This document shows, piece after piece, positions 17,838 to 32,595 of a stretch of 64,000 nucleotides of DNA (positions are counted from its first letter, which is position 1; each line of letters begins with the position of its first letter). Made by a program: the position numbers and the translations under genes. Source of the DNA: Cellulomonas sp. JH27-2 (lineage in GTDB: Bacteria; Actinomycetota; Actinomycetes; Actinomycetales; Cellulomonadaceae). The stretch spans positions 765,249 through 829,248 of the forward strand of contig NZ_JACYFR010000003.1 of NCBI RefSeq assembly GCF_014837175.1. The letters run 5' to 3'. The notes under the pieces are model-generated. The model was not told where the DNA came from and searched no databases. It was given only the letters and a program-made list of their open reading frames with translations.

Positions 17838-18974
17838 TCAGGGCCGCGACGCGTCCAGGTAGTCGCGGCAGTGGGCGGCGATGTCGTCCCACTGCCAGTC
17901 GGCCTGCGCGCGGGCGCGACCGGCCTCGCCCATGGCGCGGGCCTTGTCCGGGTCGGTGAGCAGCTCGACGATGCGCGCCGCGATCTCGTCGGGCGACGTC
18001 GGGTCGACGACGAAGCCGGTGACGCCGTCGTCGACCGCGTCCGGGGCGCCGCCCGACCGGCCGACGATCACGGGCTTGCCGCACGAGGCCGCCTCGAGGA
18101 AGACGATCCCCAGGCCCTCGGGCTCGAGACCAGCAAGACGGGTGCGGGATGGCATCGCGAACACGTCCGCGGCGTCGAAGTAAGGCGGGATGTTCGCCCA
18201 GGTCACCGGGCCGGTGAACGTCACGGCTTCACCGAGCCCGCGCTCGGCCACCGCCTTCTCGAGCGCGCCGCGGTGCTTGCCGTCGCCGACGATCAGCAGA
18301 CGCGCACCGGGCACCGCGCGCTGCACGGCGGGCCACGCCGCGATGAGCTGGTCCTGGCCCTTGCGGGCGACGAGGCGGGCCGCGCACACGACGAGGGGCG
18401 CGTCGCCGATCCCGAGCTCGGCGCGCACCGCGTCGCCTCCGCAGCCCGGGTAGAAGCGCTGCGAGTCGACGCCGGGAGCCAGCCGCTGCTGGCGGGAACG
18501 GCCCGTCTCGGACAGGGCGCGACCGATCTGGTCACGGCACCAGCCGGAGATGTAGGTCAGGACGTCAACCGAGTCACCGATCCGCCGCAGCAGCGACCGC
18601 ATGACCGGCACGCGTGCCCACCACACCTCGTGCCCGTGGGTGATGGCGACGATGCGCTCCGCGCCGGCCTCGCGCAGCGCCGGCGCGAGCAGCCCCAGGG
18701 GCGCGGAGGCACCGAACAGCACCCGGTCGCACCCGTGCTCCCCGAACGCGGCGACGACGGCACGCCGCACCCGGCGGGTGGGCAGCAGCATCGACCGCCG
18801 GTCGCGGATCACCGGGTAGGGGAGCGTGGCGTCGTAGGCCGTGTCGCCCGGCATCGACGACGTGTAGACGACCACCTCGCCGGCGGGGAACCGGTCGCAC
18901 AGCGCCGCGACGAACGCCTCGATGCCGCCCTGCCTCGTCGGGAAGTCGTTCGTCACGACCAGCGTGCGCGGCAA
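17838..18974 (-). CDS. pimB: GT4 glycosyltransferase, PimB-like phosphatidylinositol mannosyltransferase
   Basis: 378 residues. A GT-B fold retaining transferase. The N-terminal TNDFPTRQGGIEAFV with donor/acceptor loop GGI (16-18), HGHEVWW, and the GT4 EX7E motif with E286 and E294 (EPEGLGIVFLEAASCGKP). This sequence style matches the GDP-mannose-dependent alpha-(1-6)-phosphatidylinositol monomannoside mannosyltransferase of actinobacteria, acting at the inner membrane face in PIM/lipomannan synthesis. Exact acceptor is inferred from similarity. Single gene, divergent from rpmE over a 207-base gap. Confidence 0.8.
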   Translation of the reverse strand: MPRTLVVTNDFPTRQGGIEAFVAALCDRFPAGEVVVYTSSMPGDTAYDATLPYPVIRDRRSMLLPTRRVRRAVVAAFGEHGCDRVLFGASAPLGLLAPALREAGAERIVAITHGHEVWWARVPVMRSLLRRIGDSVDVLTYISGWCRDQIGRALSETGRSRQQRLAPGVDSQRFYPGCGGDAVRAELGIGDAPLVVCAARLVARKGQDQLIAAWPAVQRAVPGARLLIVGDGKHRGALEKAVAERGLGEAVTFTGPVTWANIPPYFDAADVFAMPSRTRLAGLEPEGLGIVFLEAASCGKPVIVGRSGGAPDAVDDGVTGFVVDPTSPDEIAARIVELLTDPDKARAMGEAGRARAQADWQWDDIAAHCRDYLDASRP

Positions 18975-19181
18975 GGGTCCTCCATCGGCTCGGCGGTCGG
19001 GGCGGGCAAGGCCTCGCCCGCGTCATCGTAAGGGGACGGGTAGCCCGCCGACGGGGCGAGAACCGGTGCCGCGGGAAGATTTCGGGCCTGGGCTCGGTTC
19101 TGGCAGAATGTTCCGCTGGTCTGCGGTTCACCTGCGCGAGTCACGTGCGGGACCCGGAGACACCCGAACGAGGAGATCCTT

Positions 19182-19391
19182 GTGAAGTCTGACATCCACC
19201 CCGAGTACGTGGCCACCGAGGTCACCTGTACCTGCGGGAACACCTTCGTCACCCGCTCCACCGTGACGAGCGGCAAGATCCACGCCGACGTCTGCAGCGC
19301 CTGCCACCCGTTCTACACGGGCAAGCAGAAGATCCTCGACACCGGCGGCCGCGTCGCCCGCTTCGAGGCCCGCTACGGCAAGAAGGCCTAG
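19182..19391 (+). CDS. rpmE: 50S ribosomal protein L31, zinc-binding type
   Basis: 69 residues. The cysteines C16, C18, C38 and C41 (CTCGN and CSACH) show the zinc-containing form of L31, which can serve as a zinc store; its zinc-free paralogue is normally elsewhere. GTG start with AGGAG seven bases upstream. A possible promoter -10 (CAGAAT) lies near 19104. Followed by a strong terminator. Confidence 0.95.
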   Translation: MKSDIHPEYVATEVTCTCGNTFVTRSTVTSGKIHADVCSACHPFYTGKQKILDTGGRVARFEARYGKKA

Positions 19392-19397
19392 CACCAC

Positions 19398-19471
19398 CAC
19401 AGCGCCGGTGTCCGGCGCGGACGACTGCCCTCCATGGCAGTGTCCGCGCGGGCGCCGGCGCTGTGTCTTTT
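19398..19471 (+). terminator. Terminator after rpmE
   Basis: Long interrupted stem: CACAGCGCCGG pairs with CCGGCGCTGTG and an inner CGCGGAC with GTCCGCG, then TCTTTT. It separates rpmE from prfA, so prfA expression needs readthrough or an internal promoter. Confidence 0.8.
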
Positions 19472-19516
19472 CCGGGGGCACCCCGTCCCCGGCCGCTCGA
19501 TCCCCTGGAGATGACC

Positions 19517-20602
19517 GTGAGCGACGCGTTCGCCGCAGCGGAGCCGTTGCTCGCCGAGCATGCCGAGATCGAGGCGCAGCTGGCCGACCCGGCGGTCCAC
19601 GCGGACGCGGGCCGCGCGCGCACCCTGGGCCGGCGGTACGCCGAGCTGGGCCGGATCGCCGCGGCCTACAAGAGCTGGCAGGCCGCGTCCGACGACGCCG
19701 AGGCCGCCGCCGAGCTCGCCGAGGACCCGGCGTTCGCGGCCGAGCTCCCGCAGCTGCAGGCGGCGGCCGACGAGGCCGCGGCGCGGCTGCGCGAGGTGCT
19801 CATCCCGCGCGACCCCGACGACGCCCGCGACGTGATCCTCGAGGTCAAGGCCGGCGAGGGCGGCGAGGAGTCGGCGCTGTTCGCCGCCGACCTGCTGCGC
19901 ATGTACACCCGGTACGCCGAGCGGATGGGGTGGGCGACGCAGCTCCTCGAGGCCACCGAGTCCGACCTGGGTGGCTACAAGGACGTGCAGCTCGCGGTCA
20001 AGGCGCGTGGCGCGACCGCCCCCGAGGACGGGGTGTGGGCGCACCTGAAGTACGAGGGCGGCGTGCACCGCGTGCAGCGGGTGCCCGTCACGGAGTCGCA
20101 GGGCCGCATCCACACCTCGGCCGCCGGCGTGCTCGTCTTCCCGGAGGCGGACGACGAGGGTGAGGTCGAGATCGACCCGAACGACCTGCGCATCGACGTG
20201 TACCGCTCGTCGGGCCCGGGCGGTCAGTCGGTCAACACGACCGACTCCGCGGTCCGCATCACGCACGTCCCGACGGGCATCGTCGTCTCGATGCAGAACG
20301 AGAAGTCGCAGCTGCAGAACCGCGAGCAGGCGATGCGTGTGCTGCGCGCCCGGCTCCTGGCCGCGCGCCAGGAGGAGGCTGCCGCCGCCGCCAGCGAGGC
20401 GCGTCGCTCGCAGGTCCGCACGGTCGACCGGTCCGAGCGCATCCGCACCTACAACTTCCCCGAGAACCGGATCGCCGACCACCGCACGGGCTACAAGGCG
20501 TACAACCTCGACGCGGTCCTGGCCGGCGACCTGCAGCCGGTCGTGCAGTCCGCGATCGACGCCGACGAGGCCGCGCGCCTCGCTGCCGCGGCGGACCAGT
20601 GA
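19517..20602 (+). CDS. prfA: Peptide chain release factor 1
   Basis: 361 residues, normal length. Recognises UAA/UAG and triggers peptide release. The catalytic GGQ is G235-G236-Q237 ([17 protein letters not shown]). The codon-recognition region lies before it. I choose GTG 19517 rather than ATG 19511 because CTGGAG sits directly against the ATG but six bases from the GTG, and the family N terminus fits [12 protein letters not shown]. Followed after eight bases by prmC, whose product methylates the GGQ glutamine. Confidence 0.95.
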   Translation: MSDAFAAAEPLLAEHAEIEAQLADPAVHADAGRARTLGRRYAELGRIAAAYKSWQAASDDAEAAAELAEDPAFAAELPQLQAAADEAAARLREVLIPRDPDDARDVILEVKAGEGGEESALFAADLLRMYTRYAERMGWATQLLEATESDLGGYKDVQLAVKARGATAPEDGVWAHLKYEGGVHRVQRVPVTESQGRIHTSAAGVLVFPEADDEGEVEIDPNDLRIDVYRSSGPGGQSVNTTDSAVRITHVPTGIVVSMQNEKSQLQNREQAMRVLRARLLAARQEEAAAAASEARRSQVRTVDRSERIRTYNFPENRIADHRTGYKAYNLDAVLAGDLQPVVQSAIDADEAARLAAAADQ

Positions 20603-20609
20603 GCGACCG

Positions 20610-21506
20610 GTGAGCGACACCGACGCGATCGGGGTGCGTGAGCTCGTCGAGGGGGCCGCGGGGGTGCTGGCCGAGGCCGGGGTCGGGTCGCCGCGGGTCG
20701 ATGCGCTCGAGCTGGCTGCGTTCGCGCTGGGGCTGGACCGTCTCGAGCTGGTCATGGCGCCCCCGGCACCCGAGGGCTTCGCGACGACGTACGCCGCGCT
20801 CGTCGAGCGTCGCCGCCTGCGCGAGCCGTTGCAGCACATCACCGGCGCGACGACGTTCCGGTACCTGACGATGGCCGTCGAGCCGGGTGTGTTCGTGCCC
20901 CGGCCGGAGACCGAGGTCGTCGCGCAGGCCGCGATCGACGAGGCGACCACGATCGAGGCACCGGTCGTCGTCGACCTGTGCTGCGGTGCCGGCGGAATCG
21001 GCCTGGCCGTTGCGACCGAGGTGCGCGGAGCGCGCGTGACGTCGGTCGACGCGTCGCCCGCCGCCGTGGCGTTGACCAGCAGGAACGCGGCGGCAGCGGG
21101 CGCGGACGTCGTCGTGCTGGAGGGCGACGTCCGCGACCGGGCGCTGCTCTCCGAGCTCGACGGGCGCGTCGACGTCGTCGTCTCCAACCCGCCCTACATC
21201 CCGCCCGACGCGGTGCCGGTGGACCCCGAGGTGCGCGACCACGACCCCGATCTGGCGCTGTACGGCGGCGGAAGTGACGGGCTCGACGTGCCGCGTGCGG
21301 TGATCGCAGCCGCGGTCCGGCTGCTGCGGCCCGGCGGCCTGCTGGTCATGGAGCACGCCGAGGTCCAGGACGCGCAGGCGCGCGCGGCCGCAGAGCTGAC
21401 GGGTGCGTTCACGCAGGTCGAGAGCAGGCCCGACCTGACGGGTCGCCCGCGGATGCTCGTCGCGCGTCGGAACGAGGCCCCGGGCGTGGAAGACTCGCAG
21501 CCGTGA
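20610..21506 (+). CDS. prmC: Release factor glutamine methyltransferase
   Basis: 298 residues. SAM-dependent N5-methylation of the GGQ glutamine of release factors. Helical N-terminal domain (about 1-85), then the Rossmann methyltransferase with VVDLCCGAGGIGLAVA and the catalytic NPPY at residues 193-196 (VVSNPPYIP). GTG start after the prfA stop; C terminus overlaps tsaC by GTGA. The prfA-prmC-tsaC order is widespread. Confidence 0.93.
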   Translation: MSDTDAIGVRELVEGAAGVLAEAGVGSPRVDALELAAFALGLDRLELVMAPPAPEGFATTYAALVERRRLREPLQHITGATTFRYLTMAVEPGVFVPRPETEVVAQAAIDEATTIEAPVVVDLCCGAGGIGLAVATEVRGARVTSVDASPAAVALTSRNAAAAGADVVVLEGDVRDRALLSELDGRVDVVVSNPPYIPPDAVPVDPEVRDHDPDLALYGGGSDGLDVPRAVIAAAVRLLRPGGLLVMEHAEVQDAQARAAAELTGAFTQVESRPDLTGRPRMLVARRNEAPGVEDSQP

Positions 21507-22153
21507 ACGAGCGCATCCGACCCGCAGGCGACCCGACGAGCTGGGGTCCCGCGATCGACGAGGCCGTCAACGCGATCGCGCGCGGCGGCCTGGTCGTGAC
21601 TCCCACCGACACCGTGTACGGCATCGCGGCCGACGCGTTCGCGCCGCAGGCCGTGCAGGCGCTGCTCGACGCGAAGGGCCGCGGCCGGCAGATGCCGCCG
21701 CCCGTGCTGATCCCCGAGGTGGGGACCATGGCGGGTCTGGCCACCGACGTCTCCGACGCGGCGCTCGCGCTCGCAGACGCCTTCTGGCCCGGCGGCCTGA
21801 CGATCATCGTCGCGGCACAGCCGTCGCTCGCGTGGGACCTGGGCGAGACCCACGGCACCGTCGCACTGCGGGTTCCCGACCACGACACCGCGCGCGCGCT
21901 GCTGCGCCGGACCGGGCCTCTCGCGGTCTCGTCGGCCAACCTGTCCGGCTCGCCCGCCGCGCTGACCGCGGGCGAGGCGGTCGACCAGCTCGGCGAGTCC
22001 GTGACGGTCTACCTGGACGCGGGCCCGACGCCTGGCCAGGTCGCCTCCAGCATCGTCGACGCGACGACGTCGACCCTGCGCCTCGTGCGCGCGGGTGCCA
22101 TCAGCCTCGAGGAGCTGCGCGAGGTCGCGCCGATCGTGGGCGCCTCCCGGTGA
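21503..22153 (+). CDS. tsaC: L-threonylcarbamoyladenylate synthase
   Basis: 216 residues. Makes the threonylcarbamoyl-AMP used for t6A37 modification of ANN-decoding tRNAs, from threonine, bicarbonate and ATP. YrdC/Sua5 fold with GGLVVTPTDTVYGIAADAF, the nucleotide-binding KGRGRQMP and SSANLSGSPA. Short form without the extra Sua5 domain. GTG start inside the prmC stop and GTGA overlap with the next gene. Confidence 0.93.
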   Translation: MNERIRPAGDPTSWGPAIDEAVNAIARGGLVVTPTDTVYGIAADAFAPQAVQALLDAKGRGRQMPPPVLIPEVGTMAGLATDVSDAALALADAFWPGGLTIIVAAQPSLAWDLGETHGTVALRVPDHDTARALLRRTGPLAVSSANLSGSPAALTAGEAVDQLGESVTVYLDAGPTPGQVASSIVDATTSTLRLVRAGAISLEELREVAPIVGASR

Positions 22154-23292
22154 GGGTCTACCTGCTCGTCCTGCTCATCGCGGCCGCGGTCTCCTTCCTG
22201 GCGACGCCGCTGGCCCGGTGGTGCGCGCTGCGGTGGGGGGCGATCACGGCCGTGCGTGACCGCGACGTGCACGTCATCCCCACGCCGCGCCTGGGTGGGA
22301 TGGCGATCTTCGCCGGGATGGCCGTGGCGATCGGGATGGCCAGCAAGCTGCCGTTCCTGTCCGCCGTCTACGACAACCCGCGCCCGCTCGTGGGCATCGT
22401 GGGTGGGGGCGCGCTGGTGTGCGCGCTGGGCGTGGCCGACGACATCTGGGACCTCGACTGGCTGACCAAGCTCATGGGACAGGTGCTGGCCGCGGGGTTC
22501 CTCGCCTGGCAGGGCGTCCAGCTCTACCAGCTGCCGATCGGCGGCGTCACCGTGGGCTCCACGCGGATGTGGACGTTCATCACGGTCCTGACCGTCGTCA
22601 TCGCGATGAACGCCGTGAACTTCGTCGACGGCCTCGACGGGCTTGCCGCCGGCGTGCTGGCCATCGGCGGGTCGGCGTTCCTGCTCTACTCCTACCTGCT
22701 CACCAAGGACACGAGCTCGAGCTACGCGAGCCTCGCGACCCTGGTGCTGGCGGTGCTCGTGGGGTCGTGCGTCGGGTTCCTGCCGCACAACGTCTACCCG
22801 GCCAAGATCTTCATGGGCGACTCGGGTGCCATGCTGCTGGGCTTCGTGTTCTCCGCCGCAGCCGTCGTGGTGACCGGGCAGATCGACCCGGAGTCCGTCT
22901 CCGAGCGCGCGTCGTTCCCGGCGTTCCTGCCCATGCTCCTGCCGTTCGCGGTGCTGCTGCTGCCGCTGCTCGACATGGCGCTCGCGATGGTGCGACGCGT
23001 CGGCGCGGGCAAGTCGCCGTTCCACCCCGACCGCATGCACCTGCACCACCGCCTGCTGGGCCTGGGCCACTCGCACCGTCGCGCCGTGGTCATCATGTAC
23101 GTCTGGACCGCGGTGATCGCGTTCGGGGTCGCGGCCCTGGTCACGTTCTCGACGACCGTCGTCGCGTGGGCCCTCGTCGTCGGCGTGACCCTGGCCCTGC
23201 TCGCGACGCTCGGACCGTTGCGCGGCCGACGACGCCCTGACCGCACACCGCCCCCCGTGCCCGCACCGAAGACACCGGAGAACGTCCGATGA
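22150..23292 (+). CDS. wecA: Undecaprenyl-phosphate GlcNAc-1-phosphate transferase (WecA/TagO family)
   Basis: 380 residues, about 11 membrane segments. Transfers a GlcNAc-1-phosphate to a polyprenyl phosphate at the inner face of the membrane, starting wall glycopolymer or arabinogalactan linker synthesis. Family motifs: VNFVDGLDGLAAG, FMGDSGAMLLG and the cytoplasmic HLHHRLLGLGHSHR loop, which separate it from MraY. Hydrophilic Pro-rich tail at the C terminus. The start GTG overlaps tsaC. Donor sugar is inferred from the family. Confidence 0.85.
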   Translation: MRVYLLVLLIAAAVSFLATPLARWCALRWGAITAVRDRDVHVIPTPRLGGMAIFAGMAVAIGMASKLPFLSAVYDNPRPLVGIVGGGALVCALGVADDIWDLDWLTKLMGQVLAAGFLAWQGVQLYQLPIGGVTVGSTRMWTFITVLTVVIAMNAVNFVDGLDGLAAGVLAIGGSAFLLYSYLLTKDTSSSYASLATLVLAVLVGSCVGFLPHNVYPAKIFMGDSGAMLLGFVFSAAAVVVTGQIDPESVSERASFPAFLPMLLPFAVLLLPLLDMALAMVRRVGAGKSPFHPDRMHLHHRLLGLGHSHRRAVVIMYVWTAVIAFGVAALVTFSTTVVAWALVVGVTLALLATLGPLRGRRRPDRTPPPVPAPKTPENVR

Positions 23293-23777
23293 GCACCGCA
23301 AGCCCAGCCCCACTGTCCGAGGCCGCCGCCGCGGACGCCTTCCGGCGCGCCCTGCGCGACATGCTGGTGATGCTCGGCATCCTGCTGGTGCTCGGAGTCG
23401 GGATCGGTGCTCTGACCGCGGGCTGGCCGGGTGTCTGGGGTGCGCTGATCGGCGTCGGCCTGGCGCTGATCTTCTCGGGCACCACCGTCGTGTCGGTGCT
23501 GCGGACCGTGAACACCACGCCGGCGCACACCACGGCGGTCATCATGGGCGCATGGTTGGGCAAGATCGTCGTGGTGTTCATCGCGCTCGCCGTGCTCAGC
23601 CGGTTCGACTTCTACAACCGGATGGTGCTGGGCCTGGTGCTGTTCGCCGGGGTCCTGGGCTCAGCGGTGCTGGACCTGCGTGCCGTGCAGCGTGGGCGCA
23701 TCCCCTACATCGAGCCGAAGCCCACCCAGGGACCGACAGGTGAGCCTGTCGACGGGTCGGGACCCGCCGTTTCATAG
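23289..23777 (+). CDS. Small membrane protein at the AtpI position
   Basis: 162 residues with four predicted helices (about 27-45, 50-70, 88-106, 111-130) and a cytoplasmic Pro-rich tail. No catalytic motif. Location directly before atpB and topology match the AtpI-like proteins that accompany actinobacterial ATP synthase operons and may help c-ring assembly or Mg2+ supply. The ATG overlaps the previous stop (ATGA). Assignment rests mostly on position. Confidence 0.65.
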   Translation: MSTASPAPLSEAAAADAFRRALRDMLVMLGILLVLGVGIGALTAGWPGVWGALIGVGLALIFSGTTVVSVLRTVNTTPAHTTAVIMGAWLGKIVVVFIALAVLSRFDFYNRMVLGLVLFAGVLGSAVLDLRAVQRGRIPYIEPKPTQGPTGEPVDGSGPAVS

Positions 23778-23852
23778 GTTAGGCTTCCTCCAACCACGAC
23801 GGCCGACCCGCGCTGAGTGTGCCCGCGCTGAGGCGGCACCGCGCATCGAACT

Positions 23853-25555
<1,703 letters not shown>

Positions 25556-25556
<1 letters not shown>

Positions 25557-26368
25557 TGCGTGGGACGAGTCGGGCGTCGCTGGATGCCGCGGAGGACCGC
25601 TTCGAGCAGGTCCTGCGCGCCGCCGGCGCCAAGGCCTCGGTGCTCGGCGAGCAGCTGATGGCTGTCGTCGACGCGCTGGACCACTCCGGCTCGTTGCGCC
25701 GGACCCTCGCGGACCCGTCGGTCCCGGCGGAGCCCAAGGGCGCGGTGGTCGCGCAGATCCTCGCGGGCGCCGAGCCCGAGACCATCACGACGGTGCAGGG
25801 CCTGGTCGGCTCGCGCTGGTCCGCCGACAGCGACCTCGCGGATGCCGTCGAGCGCCTGGCCTTCAACGCGTGGCTCGCCGACGCCGAGAACCGCGCGGCG
25901 CTCGACCGGGTCGAGAACGAGCTCTTCATGCTCGGTCGTGGTCTGGTGGGCGAGCGTGAGGTCCGCCAGACGCTCTTCGACGACCGGATCCCGGGATCTG
26001 CCCGCGCGTCGCTGGTGGACAAGATCCTCGCGGGCCGTGCCGACCCGGTCACCGACGCGATCGCTCGCCGTGCTGCGGCAGCCCCGCGCGGGCGGCGCTA
26101 CGTCGCCACGCTCGGGCACGCAGGCGACCTGATCGCGGAGCGGCGTCGCCGCCAGGTGGCGACCGTGACGGCTGCGGCGCCCCTGACCGAGGCGCAGCGC
26201 GAGAGACTGGGATCGATCCTCGAGCGGGCCTACGGCCGCGAGGTGCAGATCAACGAGATCCATGACGCACAGGTGCTCGGTGGCCTGCGCATCCAGGTGG
26301 GCCCGAATGTCGTCGACTCGACGGTGCTCGCCCGCCTGGCGGACGCCCGGCGACGAGTGGCCAGCTGA
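25556..26368 (+). CDS. atpH: ATP synthase F1 subunit delta
   Basis: 270 residues, about 90 longer than the E. coli protein because of an N-terminal extension common in actinobacteria. Connects the b stalk to the top of F1. C-terminal family block ALTEAQRERLGSILER-like followed by GGLRIQVGPNVVDSTVLARL. Translationally coupled to atpF. Confidence 0.9.
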
Positions 26369-26455
26369 CCAGCGTGACCCTGCGCGCCGCCCCCGGTGCG
26401 CACCCACAGCATGTGAGACCGCACGCAGAGCGTGCGATTGACGAGGAGAAGAGCA

Positions 26456-28084
<1,629 letters not shown>

Positions 28085-28087
28085 TCC

Positions 28088-30512
<2,425 letters not shown>

Positions 30513-30518
30513 TCCGCG

Positions 30519-30588
30519 GCGCTGCGCCGGACCGAGCGTCCGGCGCAGCGCGCCCGTCAGGCACCCGATGACGCCCTGCAGGGGCGTC
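30519..30588 (+). terminator. Double stem-loop between atpD and atpC
   Basis: First a perfect 14-bp stem, GCGCTGCGCCGGAC / GTCCGGCGCAGCGC, with a 5-base loop (30519-30551). Then a 7-bp stem, GACGCCC / GGGCGTC, with loop TGCAG (30570-30588). No T-run follows and the operon continues, so these probably cause partial termination or mRNA processing that lowers epsilon relative to beta. Confidence 0.65.
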
Positions 30589-30610
30589 GCACAGCAACCT
30601 AGGAGGAACC

Positions 30611-30895
30611 GTGGCAACGCTCGAGGTCGACCTCGTCGCTACCGACGGCAAGATCTGGTCGGGCACCGCCCGTCAGGTCATCGCGCCCGCCGGCGACGGT
30701 GAGATGGGCATCCTGGCCGGCCACCAGCCCGTGCTGACGGTGCTCAAGCCGGGCGAGATCCGCGTCTACCCGCCCGAGGGCGGTGAGGTCCTGCGCTGGA
30801 CCGTGGACGGCGGCTTCCTCTCCTTCGACGCCAACCAGGCCACCATCGTCGTGGACGAGGTCGTCGAGCCGACGACGTCCCGCGCCGGGCACTGA
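30611..30895 (+). CDS. atpC: ATP synthase F1 subunit epsilon
   Basis: 94 residues, a short form lacking most of the C-terminal two-helix inhibitory arm (E. coli 139 residues). N-terminal beta sandwich with EVDLVATDGKIWSG, AGDGEMGILAGHQPVLTVLKPGEI. GTG start after a very good AGGAGGA site. Truncated epsilon is frequent in actinobacteria. Confidence 0.92.
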   Translation: MATLEVDLVATDGKIWSGTARQVIAPAGDGEMGILAGHQPVLTVLKPGEIRVYPPEGGEVLRWTVDGGFLSFDANQATIVVDEVVEPTTSRAGH

Positions 30896-30908
30896 GGTCG
30901 TCCGCGCG

Positions 30909-31313
30909 GTGCCCACGCTCGTCACGATCGCGCTCATCGGTGTGCTGGTCGTCGCGCTCGTGGCTGCCGGGCTCTGGTACTCACGGACCCGCACGCTCGC
31001 GCACCGGGTCGGCTCGTTCCGCTGCGCGCTCGGCCGGTCCACGACCGGCCCGTGGAGCGGCGGGCTCGCCCAGTACGGCGCCGAGCACCTGTACTGGTGG
31101 CGGCACTGGTCGCTCGCCCCGCGGCCGGGTCGTCGTTGGAAGCGCCGCGGCCTGACGGTCGTCGAGCGCACCGACGCGGGCTCGGGCATGGTCGCCGTGA
31201 CGTGCCGCGCGGTGGGATCCCCGGAGTTCTACCTGATGATGACGCGCGAGGCGTACGCGGGCCTCACCTCGTGGATCGAGGCCACACCGTCCCGGATCGA
31301 CTCGGTGATCTGA
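30909..31313 (+). CDS. DUF2550 family membrane protein
   Basis: 134 residues. One N-terminal transmembrane helix (about 5-24) followed by a basic cytoplasmic domain with [10 protein letters not shown] and [11 protein letters not shown]2550 proteins follow atpC in many actinobacteria; function unknown. The start GTG has only a weak ribosome site, consistent with coupling to atpC 13 bases upstream. Confidence 0.8.
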   Translation: MPTLVTIALIGVLVVALVAAGLWYSRTRTLAHRVGSFRCALGRSTTGPWSGGLAQYGAEHLYWWRHWSLAPRPGRRWKRRGLTVVERTDAGSGMVAVTCRAVGSPEFYLMMTREAYAGLTSWIEATPSRIDSVI

Positions 31314-31317
31314 GCCC

Positions 31318-32013
31318 GTGCGCCTGGTCGTCGCGTCCTGCGCCGCACGCTACAGCGGTCGCCTCAACGCCCATCTGCCCCGCGCCACCCGGCTGCTGGT
31401 GGTCAAGGCGGACGGCAGCGTCCTGCTGCACTCCGACGGCGGGTCCTACAAGCCGCTGAACTGGATGAGCCCGCCGTGCACGCTCGCGGTGTCGGAGCCC
31501 GACGACGAGCAGCGCGCGGCCGGCGTCACCGCGGTGTGGACCGTCCAGCACCAGAAGTCCGACGACCGCCTGGTGATCGACCTCTACGACGTGCAGCACG
31601 ACTCGGCGCACGAGCTGGGGGTCGACCCCGGTCTGGTCAAGGACGGTGTCGAGGCGCACCTGCAGGAGCTGCTGGCTGCGCAGATCACGCTGGTCGGCGC
31701 GGGGCACACGCTCGTGCGGCGCGAGTTCCCGACGGCCATCGGCCCGGTCGACATCCTTGCGCGCGACGCAGCGGGCGGCACGATCGCCATCGAGATCAAG
31801 CGCCGTGGCGACATCGACGGCGTCGAGCAGCTCACTCGGTACCTCGAGCTGCTCAACCGCGACCCGCTCCTGGCCCCGGTGCGCGGCATCTTCGCGGCCC
31901 AGGAGATCAAGCCGCAGGCGCGCGTTCTGGCGACGGACCGCGGCATCGGATGCCTGGTTCTCGACTACGAGGCGATGCGCGGCGTCGACGACGTCGACTC
32001 GCGCCTCTTCTGA
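31318..32013 (+). CDS. nucS: Endonuclease NucS (non-canonical mismatch repair)
   Basis: 231 residues. NucS/EndoMS replaces MutS-MutL in most actinobacteria, cutting both strands at mismatches, and depends on the sliding clamp. N-terminal DNA-binding and dimerisation domain (about 1-110), then a RecB-like nuclease core with the metal-binding [22 protein letters not shown] and the [12 protein letters not shown] helix. GTG start four bases after the DUF2550 stop. Confidence 0.93.
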   Translation: MRLVVASCAARYSGRLNAHLPRATRLLVVKADGSVLLHSDGGSYKPLNWMSPPCTLAVSEPDDEQRAAGVTAVWTVQHQKSDDRLVIDLYDVQHDSAHELGVDPGLVKDGVEAHLQELLAAQITLVGAGHTLVRREFPTAIGPVDILARDAAGGTIAIEIKRRGDIDGVEQLTRYLELLNRDPLLAPVRGIFAAQEIKPQARVLATDRGIGCLVLDYEAMRGVDDVDSRLF

Positions 32014-32019
32014 TCCGCC

Positions 32020-32493
32020 GTGGATCCGCAGGCCCCAGCCCCCGACCCAGCGATTCGGGGGCCCGCCGCGATCGCGGCGCTGTGCCTGCGCTGCTTCGTC
32101 GTCCTGGCGGTCGGCAACCTCGGGGTCGCGGCCGCGGCGTCGCTGCCGGAGGCGTTGCACGAGGAAGGCCTCTACCCGCTTGGCCTCGTCGCCGTGGTGG
32201 TCGCCGTCGCCGCGGTGCCGGTCGCCCTCGTCGGGTTCCCCGCCGGCCTGCTCACCTCGCACCTCCTGCGGTCGGTGCACCGGGAGTGGGTGCACGTCCT
32301 GGCACTCGCCCTCGTCGGCGCGGTGCTCGCGGGCGTGATCGTCGCGTGGGTGAGTCCCGATCGGCTAGGACCGGTCGCGGGCTGGGCGCTGCTCGAGGGT
32401 GCCGTTGGCGCCGGGGGTGCCCGCTGGTGGACCGGCTGGGCTCATCGGCGCCGTGCGTCGGTGCCCACGCCCAGGTTGGGCGACCTCGCCTAG
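32020..32493 (+). CDS. Hypothetical four-helix membrane protein
   Basis: 157 residues with about four hydrophobic segments (near 20-40, 52-75, 88-108, 112-130) and an Arg-rich C terminus. No family recognised. GTG start six bases after nucS suggests the same transcript. GC-rich codon use is like its neighbours. Confidence 0.6.
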   Translation: MDPQAPAPDPAIRGPAAIAALCLRCFVVLAVGNLGVAAAASLPEALHEEGLYPLGLVAVVVAVAAVPVALVGFPAGLLTSHLLRSVHREWVHVLALALVGAVLAGVIVAWVSPDRLGPVAGWALLEGAVGAGGARWWTGWAHRRRASVPTPRLGDLA

Positions 32494-32595
32494 GGCGGCG
32501 AGTGCGTAGCGACCTGTCCGGCGTGGCGGTGTGTCGCTAATGTCGCTCTCAGGCGCCGGTGGCATCGGCGTCGGACGCGACACCAGGGGGAAACA

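Noticed and set aside
23773..23791. Iron-box-like sequence ATAGGTTAGGCTTCCTCCA before atpB
   Set aside because: Only the left half matches the DtxR consensus (13/19); it is better explained as a promoter -10 region of the atp operon.
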